Below, piece after piece: positions 16,507-24,274 of a stretch of 35,448 nt of DNA (position 1 is the first letter of the stretch; every line of letters starts with the position of its first letter). The notes under the pieces were generated by a model. That model made no database searches. It was not told the DNA's origin and saw only the letters and a program-made list of their open reading frames with translations. Source of the stretch: an uncultured Akkermansia sp. (GTDB taxonomy: Bacteria > Verrucomicrobiota > Verrucomicrobiia > Verrucomicrobiales > Akkermansiaceae). The stretch covers positions 1 through 35,448 of the forward strand of contig CANQGG010000023.1 of the NCBI GenBank assembly GCA_947601655.1, written 5' to 3'. The position numbers and the translations under genes are program-made.

Positions 16507-18675
16507 TCACTCTTCTATGAGAGCTTCCTCAGCAAGAAGGCGACAACCACGGAGATCAAGCTTGCCTGTGGCAAGGACGGGAATGGCTTCTACGGGCACA
16601 AGGTAGCGAGGGGCCCAGAGATTGGGAAGGCCGCGGTCAGCGAGCTCAGAACGAATCATTGAAAGAATCTCATGCTCCTTCGAGCTGCGCTGGTGAGCAG
16701 GGAGGGAGGAAAGCAATACGAGAGCTTCGCCTTTTTGCTCATCCACTACACCGGTAACGGCAATCTGCACGCCATCTTCCGGAGGAATCTGCAGGATTTG
16801 GGTGATGACCAGCTCAATACCCTCGTGCGGAACCATTTCGCCGCCAATCTTTGAGAAGCGAGACAGCCGCCCACCCAGAGTGATAAAACCATTGAGGTCG
16901 AGTTGACCAATATCGCCGCTCTTGAACCAGCCGTCGTGAAAAATTGAATCGTTAAGTTCAGGCTTGCCAATGTAACCGCGAAAAACATTGGCCCCCTTAA
17001 ACCATATCATGCCACGCTCTGTGAGAGGAAGCTCTTTTGTGTCATCCTCCACATCCGTGATACGCACGGCGATACCCGGCAATGGCGTACCAATACTACG
17101 CGCCACCTTGCCTGGAACATAAAAAGCGGATCCGGGGACCATAGGTGCATCCTTGACATTCAGCGAGCAGACAGGTGTAGCTTCTGTAAGCCCATAGCCC
17201 TCTAGCAAAGATATACCACACTTGCGTCTATATTCCTCTTCCAGGTCCGGCTGCAGTTTCTCCGCTCCCACAATGAAATGGTGGATAGAGGAGAAGGTAT
17301 CCTCCTCTGCCCGCCTCAGCATAGCGCGCGCAAAGGTGGGGGTCGTAGCCAAAAGGGTAAGTTTATATTTTTTCACCAAATCACAGAGCGTACGGGCATC
17401 CGTGGGGTTGGGATAGGCACAAATGGGGTACCCGCAAAGAAGCGGGAGCATCAATGTCACTGTGAGTCCGAAGCTGTGGAAGATCGGCAAGCTGCCAAGG
17501 AAACGTTCGTTCTCCAACGGTATGCGGCAGGAACACTGCGCTACATTTGCCAGAAGCATTCGGTGAGAAAGAGCCACCCCCTTCGGTTCACCGGAGGAAC
17601 CGGATGTGAACAGCAGCACGGCTTCATCGTCTCCACTGTGCGAATCGGTATCGAACATCTTGCAGATCACGGATGCAGGAGCTGCCTTGGCTAAGAGAAT
17701 GTTGCTAATGAGCGCCGCCTTGGAAAGCGTCTTGATAAGATCTTCCACGAGAATAAGTTGCTCCTCTCCGGGCCATGGAAAGGAAGGCAGCTTCTGCATG
17801 AACTTACGCGCGGTGATGAAATAGGTGAGCCCTGCCTGATGCACCGTACTCTCAAAGGCGGAGCGCGAGCTGGCATAGTTGATGATCACCGGTGTCACCC
17901 CGGCCAGCAAGCAGGATATGATAGCGATCAGTCCTCCCGGACCCGGCGGCAGTATCACCCCAATACGCTTCACTTCCCGCCTGCGCAGTACCCTCGCCAC
18001 AGTCATCGCAATGCCCAACGCCTTGTAGTTCGGCAATGCAGCGCCGCTCATGCCGTCGATTGTCTCCACATTTGGATTCTCCCGGAGGGCAACCACAATC
18101 TGCGTCGCAAGTGATCCCTGCAGCAGTGGTCGCTCAGAAAATAATTCCTCCCCTTTCTGCAGCCATGCATCCAGAAGTCGTTCACCTGTCTGTGGTCCGG
18201 CCGCCAGCTTTGGCAAGATGTGGAAAATCTCACAGCATTCCTCTTCTTCCCGTTCGCGGTAAAGATTCGTAATCCTGTCCCCATAGTACCCGAGGAACAC
18301 AGGCACGGGGGCAATGTGCAAGCTACCCAAATGACGCAAGAAGGGAGACGGCACATCTGCCAACGCGCCACGCACCTTCGCCACCTGCCCCGGCAGGAAA
18401 ACAACGCTCTTCCCCTCATCCATGTGCATCAATATCTGCTCACGCACGGCTCGAGACGTCGTGTGGCGAAAATCGAAATACTCAATGGTGATATCTTTCG
18501 TCTTGAGATAATCCATGATTTCCGGAGCCGGAGGGAAAGTAGAATCCACCAAATAGCACACCTTTCCTTCCAGGAGATGGTGCAGAGCTTTGCCAGAACG
18601 AATACTCAACCTATTCGGCATGTAAAAGCCCGGGGTTACAATATTTTCTTGTCCGGAAACGATAAATGGAGTCAT
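16507..18675 (-). CDS. Aas-like acyl-ACP ligase with degenerate acyltransferase domain
   Basis: The length (722) and domain order match E. coli Aas (719 residues), the acyl-ACP synthetase/lysophospholipid acyltransferase that recycles fatty acids at the inner membrane. The AMP-binding half is complete. It has the P-loop FTSGSSGEPKGV (about 356-367), IFHSFGLTV, GAEKLQ, GYGLTEATPV, GWFKSGDIG, GRLSRFSKIGGEMV, and the C-terminal catalytic Lys in ATGKLD. In the N-terminal half, the HX4D site of Aas (PNHVSFIDG) aligns with PNRLSIRSG, so His and Asp are lost. The FPEG motif reads FLPGQ. The acyltransferase is therefore probably inactive. The protein should activate fatty acids onto ACP or a related acceptor. 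ATG 18675 starts the frame, about 33 nt after the predicted transcription start. Confidence 0.85.
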   Translation of the reverse strand: MTPFIVSGQENIVTPGFYMPNRLSIRSGKALHHLLEGKVCYLVDSTFPPAPEIMDYLKTKDITIEYFDFRHTTSRAVREQILMHMDEGKSVVFLPGQVAKVRGALADVPSPFLRHLGSLHIAPVPVFLGYYGDRITNLYREREEEECCEIFHILPKLAAGPQTGERLLDAWLQKGEELFSERPLLQGSLATQIVVALRENPNVETIDGMSGAALPNYKALGIAMTVARVLRRREVKRIGVILPPGPGGLIAIISCLLAGVTPVIINYASSRSAFESTVHQAGLTYFITARKFMQKLPSFPWPGEEQLILVEDLIKTLSKAALISNILLAKAAPASVICKMFDTDSHSGDDEAVLLFTSGSSGEPKGVALSHRMLLANVAQCSCRIPLENERFLGSLPIFHSFGLTVTLMLPLLCGYPICAYPNPTDARTLCDLVKKYKLTLLATTPTFARAMLRRAEEDTFSSIHHFIVGAEKLQPDLEEEYRRKCGISLLEGYGLTEATPVCSLNVKDAPMVPGSAFYVPGKVARSIGTPLPGIAVRITDVEDDTKELPLTERGMIWFKGANVFRGYIGKPELNDSIFHDGWFKSGDIGQLDLNGFITLGGRLSRFSKIGGEMVPHEGIELVITQILQIPPEDGVQIAVTGVVDEQKGEALVLLSSLPAHQRSSKEHEILSMIRSELADRGLPNLWAPRYLVPVEAIPVLATGKLDLRGCRLLAEEALIEE

Positions 18676-18714
18676 GAGAATCTACTTGAAAGTTGCCGCA
18701 AGCCGCGAGCGTTT

Positions 18715-18743
18715 CTTCTACCATACTTTCCCCTTTCTGTCAA
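18715..18743 (-). promoter_or_regulatory. Promoter of the aas-like gene
   Basis: Minus strand: perfect TTGACA (18743-18738), 17-nt spacer ending in TGG (extended -10), then TAGAAG (18720-18715). ATG 18675 lies about 33 nt after the expected start site. The -35 box directly abuts the dispersed repeat at 18744-18759. Confidence 0.65.
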
Positions 18744-18777
18744 GCCCATGAGACCTGACGCCAGGGCAAACGCATTT
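18744..18777. repeat. Dispersed repeat copy A
   Basis: Contains GCCCATGAGACCTGAC (18744-18759), identical to 23998-24013, and AGGGCAAACGCATTT (18763-18777), identical to 23788-23802. The two copies lie on either side of the autotransporter gene. No coding role is evident. Confidence 0.7.
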
Positions 18778-18816
18778 ACGCTGGTCTTACTGTTCAGGGG
18801 CGCTATATGCATAGCA

Positions 18817-18845
18817 CCGCTCACTGCCGAAATGGCAATGAGCGG
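18817..18845. repeat. Hairpin 3' of the autotransporter gene
   Basis: CCGCTCACTGCC and GGCAATGAGCGG form a 12-bp stem with one mismatch and a 5-nt loop. It starts 85 nt beyond the autotransporter stop codon. No T tract follows on either strand. It may be a factor-dependent terminator or an mRNA-stabilising structure. Confidence 0.4.
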
Positions 18846-18929
18846 CACCGTGTCTTCTATGGATTTGATTTGTGTGTTGGTGTTGGGTTCCCGGATCGAA
18901 GACGCACCCGGTGAAGATTGTTCTCTGCG

Positions 18930-21900
18930 TCAGAAGCCCATGCGGACGCCAAGCGCGGCGTTCCATGCATTCGCGTGCTCTCGCAGCTCGCCTCCCGCAT
19001 TCACGTAGATCTGCGAGTTCGGCGTCACAGGCACGTTCACTCCCGCTCCAAACTGGAACGCCGTGCTGCCCGTCCTCGAGCCGTACACCCTCTGCGTGAA
19101 GTTCGGATCTGCCAGCAGCGCCACGTTCGTCTCACTCCGGCGGCCGCCCAGGTCCTGCGCCACATTCGCATGCACCTCCGTGCTCACCGTGCGGTTGACA
19201 GCTTTCGCGGAGTTGATCGCCGCCAGCCACCGCAGACCAAGACCCAACGTTACCGTGTCGCGCGTCTGCTTCTCCGTCGTGAGGCCTACGTTCCCCGCAT
19301 TCCCCTCGCTGAAGCCGTCCATGCTCGTGTGCATCACCGCCACGTTGAACAGCGGCTGGAGGATGTTGCTCTTGTTGTCCTTCACCGGGTGGAGGTCATA
19401 AGTAACTTCCCACATCGCGCCCAGGCTGCTGCCGCTCGTGTTGCTCGTGGCGGTGTAGCTGCCCGCTCCGTAGTTCACCGTGCGCTTGAGATCCGCCTCA
19501 TTCGTGCCGAGGGTGAAGAGCAGCGTATTGCCCCAGCGACCTTTCTTCGCCTGACTCCAGAAGCTCACGGTGTAGGTATCCAGATCTCCCTTGGCGTCAT
19601 CCGCCGCATGCGCTTCCAGGTCGCCATAGCCGGCAGAAAGGCTCAGTCCTACGCTCCAGTAGGCATCCACCTGCGCATCGATGCCTACGGCGCCGCCCCA
19701 GCTGTTGAGGCGATAGCCGCTCTCATCGCCGACGCTGTGCTGCTCGGAGAAGAAGCTTGTACCTTCCACCCAGACGTGGGAGTTCTTGCAGGGGCGCTGC
19801 TGAGCGGTTGCCTCGTCGGCATCGCCGGCGCAGCGCAGGCGGGCGGCCTGCAGAGCGTGGTCGCGCACGCGGCCCATCTGGTTGCGCAGGGCAGCGCTCT
19901 GCGCCGCGGAGACTGAGGTGAGCGTGCTGCCCGCCACGCCGGCACGGATGCGATTGACCTCTCCGGCATTCCCGGCATCCGTGGCGTTCCCGATTGCCTC
20001 CATGATCTCCAGCACAGTCGGATCGGAGTTGAAGAGATTCTGGGAGACGTAATGATTGAGCAAAAGTCCGCCCGCGTACGCCACCGAGCTGCGGGAGCTC
20101 TCCCGGATGTCGGAATTTGCGTACGGATCAAACACCAGGATGCCCTTCTTGTTCACGGGATCGGTTGCCCTCATACTGAGCATATCGATACTATAGCTTG
20201 CCATCACCGGCACGTCTGCTGCCGCGGCGGTGGCGCCGGCATCTTCGAACCTAATGTATGCTCTCTTGAAGAGGGCTTTCAGGATTCCTGTCAGCTCGAC
20301 GTTTGCATCCAGAGGGCCATCTGCCTCATGCAGAGTCGCACCGGGACCGGTGTAATCCTCCGTGGTTCTCACATTCCCGGTCATGACGACGATGTTCTTC
20401 AGTCCGCTTCCCGAGTGCTCAGCAACAATGTCCTTGAGGTTGTGAATCCTGAAGGTCGTGTCGTTCTCGATGATGATGCAGCCGCCTTCAGCCGTTTTCA
20501 GCATAGCCCTGCCAAACTCTCCATCCCCCCACATGTCATCCTGGCTCAGATCCAGGTTGATGATGGTGGTGTCCTCCGTCCGGATGACGAAGTTGCCTTT
20601 CACCGTATTGGGATCGGCACCGGCCTGCAGTTTGTACGTTGCGCCGAGGTTTTCGCCTGATTCTGAGGGGACTGATTGTACGTCTCCGAGAGTGTTGCCA
20701 CCCTGGGTGAGATTGAGGGTACTGTCACCCTGCACGGCAAGTTCGCATCCTTCGCTCGTTGAATCCTTCATGTGGAACTCGCCATCCACACTGGCGCTAC
20801 CCTTCAGCTCACCGGTGAAAGGCGCCTCTTCAGCGTTTTCGGTAAGGGTGAGACTGGTCCCCTCAACCGACTTATCGCCGCTGAGTTCAAGCGTGACGTC
20901 CGCATTTCCAAAGTTCGCTTCCTTTGTCGTATCACTTAATTCGAAAGTCAAACCATTCTCGACAACGACATGGAGGGCATCCCCGAACACAATATTCTCG
21001 CCATCCAGAACGACGGTGCCAGTGCCGTCGAGCGTACCCTGACTGGCATCATTGATGGATCCCGAGAGCGTGAGCCTGCCGTTCACCAGCAGCGTACCGT
21101 CTTCGCTGAGCGTGAGTTCGCCGCCGATGGAGCTTTCGCTGCCCTCGCCAAATGTGAGCGTACCGTTCTGCACATTCACATCCGTGGCGGTCAGGTTGCC
21201 CTGCACATCCAGCGCTCCGCTCGTACCCTCACCGCCTACGGTAAGGGAGCCGCCGATGGAGCTTTCGCTGTCCGCTCCGAGCACCAATGTACCTTCATCC
21301 ACGGCCACATCTCCTTCGGTTTGCAGATTGCCGCCCACTTCCAACTCCGCATTTCCTGTCTTCCGGAGCGTGACGTTCGTCCCCGCCGCTGTAATATCCC
21401 CTTCGAACACAGTGCTTCCAAGGTCGGGCTCCTCCTGACCGTCGCAATCCAAAGACACCGTGTACTTCCCCTCTTCCGCCGCACTTTCGAACCTGAGGGC
21501 GCTACCGGCCGCTCCCTCCAGCTGCTCAATCGTTCCATCGCCATCAACGGTGACCGTCACGTCCTTACCATCATCCACAACGATCTTGTGGTAGTCCCCA
21601 AGCTCCTTGAGGGTGACGCTGACATTCCCATCATTGTCTTCATCATGCTTGGAGGCCTCCCACAGATACGTCACGTCGCCGGTAAGCAGTAGGCTGCCGC
21701 TCTCAGCATCCACGCCCGTTATCTTGAGGTCCCAGTTCGAACCAATTTCGAAATGTTCTTCGCACCACTGTTTGCTTTGACCGTCCTCCCACCCTGTCAA
21801 CGTGCCATTGGTGAGCTTGACCTCAATCGTGATGGTCTTTCCATCGTCCGCCAGCTCGGTTAAATGTGACCCGGTGAAATTCAGCCTGGCGTGTTTTCCT

Positions 21901-23441
21901 GATGCCAGGGTAACTTTTCCGTTTTGCGGATCTGCAAATTGGAAGATCGGGGTCAATTCTTTCTCAACGCCCTGCTTCTTCACACGGCTGTCGCCAATGA
22001 GAAGCACAACGTTTCCCTGACTGTCCTTATCGGGACCTTGATTTAGCAGGGAAACTGTCCCATTCCCAATGTTGACGATGGAGGTCTTATCCGATTGCAT
22101 AGAGAAACTGAGCAAGCGGCCAGCTGCCACGCCACCCACGTCGATATCTTTCTCATAATCAGCGCTCGTATAAATCCCTATACCGGAGCCTACTCTCCTG
22201 ATCGTTCCATCTTTATCTTCCAGTTTGCCGCCGCACATCCAGATGGTGCCCGAAACGTTACTGCTATTTGCGCCCTCAAATGATATCGTTGCGTCATCGT
22301 AAACATACACGGAGGCTTCCATCCCAGCACCACTAGGGCTTGCTATCTCAAAGCGAGCATTACCTTCTAATGTGATAGTGGAGTTAACGTGCCCGAATAT
22401 GCTCCCGCCGTTTAATTTCAGCACGCCATTCCCGGACACCGTAACATTGGTGATAGTTTTACTCTTCGATCCGTCACGATTCCCTAAATACCCCCCTTCG
22501 ATAGTGAATTTACTGTCGTCCTTGATCTCAATCACCGTTTTGCTTGATGCATAGGCTTCACTTCCAGCGCCAGATGTAACGCCTACGTAACCAATATACC
22601 CTTTCTTACATTCAAGAACTCCTCCATCCTCCACGGTGATGTACGTCTCGATGGATACTTTCGGATCGCCTTGAGCAATTCGTATACTCCCAATATCTCC
22701 GCGATCCATGGTTAATTTACTTTCCTTGCCGCTTATGTTGATTGTCGTTATCGCTGACGTGCATGTATTGTCCAGCCCTTCCGTTGCAGAACCGATCGCC
22801 GCTCTACCGGACATGGCGAGCGCTCCTCCGTTCGTGATGTTGATCTCGGTCTTCTGCCAGTTCGTTCCTTCGTAATACCCCAAAACGATCCATCCAGCGG
22901 GGGTTCCAGATCCCTCGCCTGGATGTCCAGGAGAAGCAACTCCACTTTTGCCTTGGAGGTTCATGACGCTGCCGGGTCCGTCTATCGTCACGGAGAATTG
23001 AGGCGGGACATCATCTCCCGGCTTGGGTTGAAGAGTGGCTTCACCGACCTGCTTCGAGTGTCCGATGTAGACCCACTCGTGGTAGTCATCGTCGACGGCT
23101 GTGAAGTTCGCGCCATCGGTGATACTGATCGCCGCAGTACCCCCTATTTCCGAACCCACCTGCATGGTCACCGCACCTTTCGAGGACAGGGTGATACTGA
23201 CCGCGCCGCCATCAACGCCCATGATACCGTTCTCTGCGATGGTCAAAGCGTCGAGATCTTCGTCATCGTCGGTTTTCTTAACCTCGATATTCACCTCTCC
23301 GCTCAGGGTCTCGGATATGGTTCCTTCCGTCTGAACGGGTTCTCCGTTGCTGGTTACAGTCACTGTGCCGTTTGCCACGGGAACATACGACAACACAGCC
23401 ATGAGAGCCGTGAGTAAGATAACTGGTAAGTGTAGTTTCAT
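18930..23441 (-). CDS. Large autotransporter (type V secretion) surface protein
   Basis: The 1503-residue product has a signal peptide (KLHLPVILLTALMAVLSYVP, cleavage near VANG). A passenger of about 1190 residues follows, rich in Gly, Thr, Ser and Asn and predicted to be a beta-helix. The last 290 residues or so (from NSHVWVEGTSFF) are an autotransporter beta-barrel domain ending AALGVRMGF with the terminal Phe needed for outer-membrane insertion. Passenger strands recur, for example SESSIGGSLTVGGEG and SESSIGGELTLSEDG. There is no visible protease or adhesion motif, so the cargo function is unknown. ATG 23441 is chosen because it gives the signal peptide; the upstream 63 in-frame codons would run through the promoter repeats. 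Expression is probably controlled by the invertible segment upstream. Confidence 0.9.
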   Translation of the reverse strand: MKLHLPVILLTALMAVLSYVPVANGTVTVTSNGEPVQTEGTISETLSGEVNIEVKKTDDDEDLDALTIAENGIMGVDGGAVSITLSSKGAVTMQVGSEIGGTAAISITDGANFTAVDDDYHEWVYIGHSKQVGEATLQPKPGDDVPPQFSVTIDGPGSVMNLQGKSGVASPGHPGEGSGTPAGWIVLGYYEGTNWQKTEINITNGGALAMSGRAAIGSATEGLDNTCTSAITTINISGKESKLTMDRGDIGSIRIAQGDPKVSIETYITVEDGGVLECKKGYIGYVGVTSGAGSEAYASSKTVIEIKDDSKFTIEGGYLGNRDGSKSKTITNVTVSGNGVLKLNGGSIFGHVNSTITLEGNARFEIASPSGAGMEASVYVYDDATISFEGANSSNVSGTIWMCGGKLEDKDGTIRRVGSGIGIYTSADYEKDIDVGGVAAGRLLSFSMQSDKTSIVNIGNGTVSLLNQGPDKDSQGNVVLLIGDSRVKKQGVEKELTPIFQFADPQNGKVTLASGKHARLNFTGSHLTELADDGKTITIEVKLTNGTLTGWEDGQSKQWCEEHFEIGSNWDLKITGVDAESGSLLLTGDVTYLWEASKHDEDNDGNVSVTLKELGDYHKIVVDDGKDVTVTVDGDGTIEQLEGAAGSALRFESAAEEGKYTVSLDCDGQEEPDLGSTVFEGDITAAGTNVTLRKTGNAELEVGGNLQTEGDVAVDEGTLVLGADSESSIGGSLTVGGEGTSGALDVQGNLTATDVNVQNGTLTFGEGSESSIGGELTLSEDGTLLVNGRLTLSGSINDASQGTLDGTGTVVLDGENIVFGDALHVVVENGLTFELSDTTKEANFGNADVTLELSGDKSVEGTSLTLTENAEEAPFTGELKGSASVDGEFHMKDSTSEGCELAVQGDSTLNLTQGGNTLGDVQSVPSESGENLGATYKLQAGADPNTVKGNFVIRTEDTTIINLDLSQDDMWGDGEFGRAMLKTAEGGCIIIENDTTFRIHNLKDIVAEHSGSGLKNIVVMTGNVRTTEDYTGPGATLHEADGPLDANVELTGILKALFKRAYIRFEDAGATAAAADVPVMASYSIDMLSMRATDPVNKKGILVFDPYANSDIRESSRSSVAYAGGLLLNHYVSQNLFNSDPTVLEIMEAIGNATDAGNAGEVNRIRAGVAGSTLTSVSAAQSAALRNQMGRVRDHALQAARLRCAGDADEATAQQRPCKNSHVWVEGTSFFSEQHSVGDESGYRLNSWGGAVGIDAQVDAYWSVGLSLSAGYGDLEAHAADDAKGDLDTYTVSFWSQAKKGRWGNTLLFTLGTNEADLKRTVNYGAGSYTATSNTSGSSLGAMWEVTYDLHPVKDNKSNILQPLFNVAVMHTSMDGFSEGNAGNVGLTTEKQTRDTVTLGLGLRWLAAINSAKAVNRTVSTEVHANVAQDLGGRRSETNVALLADPNFTQRVYGSRTGSTAFQFGAGVNVPVTPNSQIYVNAGGELREHANAWNAALGVRMGF
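21121..21269. repeat. Internal duplication in the autotransporter passenger
   Basis: The 20-mer CCGCCGATGGAGCTTTCGCT occurs exactly at 21121-21140 and again at 21250-21269, 129 nt (43 codons) apart and in frame. It encodes SESSIGG in both. Around it the passenger repeats with diverged sequence, which indicates duplication of a beta-helix coil. Confidence 0.7.
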
Positions 23442-23517
23442 AGTGTAGATAGCGTTGTGTGAAGCTGCGAGATGTAGCAGGTATAACTGCCTGGGAAATC
23501 TTCGTATCCCGCAGGAG

Positions 23518-23541
23518 AGTCTACGTATTTGCAATACGTAT
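23518..23541 (-). promoter_or_regulatory. Latent -10 box of the autotransporter at the left inversion site
   Basis: Minus strand TAGACT (23523-23518) straddles the end of the left repeat. It lies about 77 nt before ATG 23441. In the present orientation the hexamer 17 nt upstream (TGCGGA) is not a -35 box. After inversion it would be TTGACA. Confidence 0.6.
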
Positions 23542-23697
23542 CCGCACACACTTAAAAAACTGACTCCGTGAAATTTACAAGAACAGGAACAACCGCATTT
23601 TTCGCCTTTGAAGTAGATACCTTCTCCCAATAAGAAATTGAATATAAAGGATAAGAATTTTCAAATAGAGGCTTGACATACGTATTGCAAATACGTA
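23522..23697. repeat. Putative invertible promoter segment
   Basis: ATACGTATTGCAAATACGTA is present on the plus strand at 23678-23697 and, exactly, on the minus strand at 23541-23522. These 20-bp inverted repeats enclose 136 bp. Each repeat is itself nearly palindromic: 8- to 9-nt arms around an asymmetric 3-nt centre (GCA/TGC). That is the form of a site-specific recombinase site whose polarity gives inversion rather than deletion. A perfect TTGACA at 23673-23678 points out of the right end. The segment lies directly upstream of the autotransporter start. No recombinase gene is in the window. Confidence 0.75.
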
Positions 23698-23701
23698 TCC
23701 A
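23673..23701 (+). promoter_or_regulatory. Outward promoter at the right inversion site (present orientation)
   Basis: TTGACA (23673-23678), 17-nt spacer made of the repeat, then TATCCA (23696-23701), which matches the -10 consensus at only three positions. It points away from the autotransporter into non-coding sequence. It is therefore a weak promoter with no gene to drive as assembled. Confidence 0.5.
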
Positions 23702-23787
23702 TCAGGACAACGAGGGAGGGTTCCTCATTCGGCAACAATCGCAAGTTTCGAACAGAGTTGCCCCAGGCATTTGTTCAGGGCAGGCCA

Positions 23788-23816
23788 AGGGCAAACGCAT
23801 TTGAAATGCGTTTGCC
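23788..23816. repeat. Dispersed repeat copy B: 27-bp palindrome
   Basis: Two 13-nt arms, GGCAAACGCATTT and its exact complement, flank a single G (23790-23816). The core ACGCATT-TGA-AATGCGT has the same layout as the inversion sites ACGTATT-TGC-AATACGT. The left arm matches copy A. Confidence 0.75.
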
Positions 23817-23988
23817 TATGTACAATATATTGATAATGTGCGCGTTGCGCAGTTTTTGAATCATGAATGTATGCAGGGCTTCCTGGGGGGCCTCATCATG
23901 ATGACCGCTTATTGTCCTGATTTTTTGGTGTGTATCAACGATGATATCAGTTGACAAGAGCAGTTTCTCTGTTGCTTCACTTCACCCC

Positions 23989-24013
23989 AATACGTTTGCC
24001 CATGAGACCTGAC
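23989..24013. repeat. Dispersed repeat copy C
   Basis: AATACGTTTGCCC (23989-24001) followed by ATGAGACCTGAC. The 16-mer GCCCATGAGACCTGAC (23998-24013) is identical to copy A. AATACGTTTGCCC is the inverse of the GGGCAAACGCATT module with one substitution. Confidence 0.7.
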
Positions 24014-24256
24014 AAATCCACCGCACAAGGAACCTTCCCTTCCGGATGAGAGCGGTAAAACCCGGATTTGGTGTGTTGCACCATTTTGAAACAGATCAGC
24101 TCAACCCATTCCTCTGAATGGCTCTCGTTTGTCCCTCTCTGCGTTCGTTGAACTCTTCAGGCAAATAAACTCGCGTTGACAATTTCTTCGCAATCGTCGA
24201 GCATACCATGAATTGTAAAAGGCAATCACATCTTCTGACATGATTACCCCACGTTG

Positions 24257-24274
24257 GGACGGTTCTTTCCGTCC
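24257..24274 (-). terminator. Hairpin immediately after dapL
   Basis: Directly after the dapL stop, GGACGG-AAAGAA-CCGTCC makes a perfect 6-bp GC-rich stem with a 6-nt loop on the minus strand. There is no T tract, so efficiency is uncertain. Confidence 0.45.

Larger units (their letters stand above)
23702..24274. other. Gene-poor repeat region between the inversion site and dapL
   Basis: No convincing gene. The two small minus-strand frames here are doubtful. One at 23775-23957 (60 codons) reads through palindrome B. The other ends at 23979 with an ATG at 24084 (35 codons, MVQHTKSGFYRSHPEGK...) and reads through repeat copy C. Both end in similar residues (GKRISNAF and GKRIGVK) only because they share the repeat. 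The region looks like decayed or repeat-derived sequence. Confidence 0.5.

Noticed and set aside
18220..19008. 262-codon plus-strand frame between the aas-like and autotransporter genes
   Set aside because: It runs antisense to the ends of both genes and through the aas promoter. Only the repeat-encoded part looks orderly.
23522..23698. The two palindromic repeats as a two-copy CRISPR or as plain operator sites for a repressor
   Set aside because: Two copies with one 136-bp interval are not a CRISPR array. A repressor operator is still possible, since the site sits between -35 and -10. But it does not explain why the copies are exact inverted repeats of 20 bp or why inversion alone completes a promoter facing the gene.
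23775..23957. 60-codon minus-strand frame near the repeats
   Set aside because: Its last residues are encoded by the palindrome at 23790-23816, there is no promoter or ribosome site, and no homology is recognisable.
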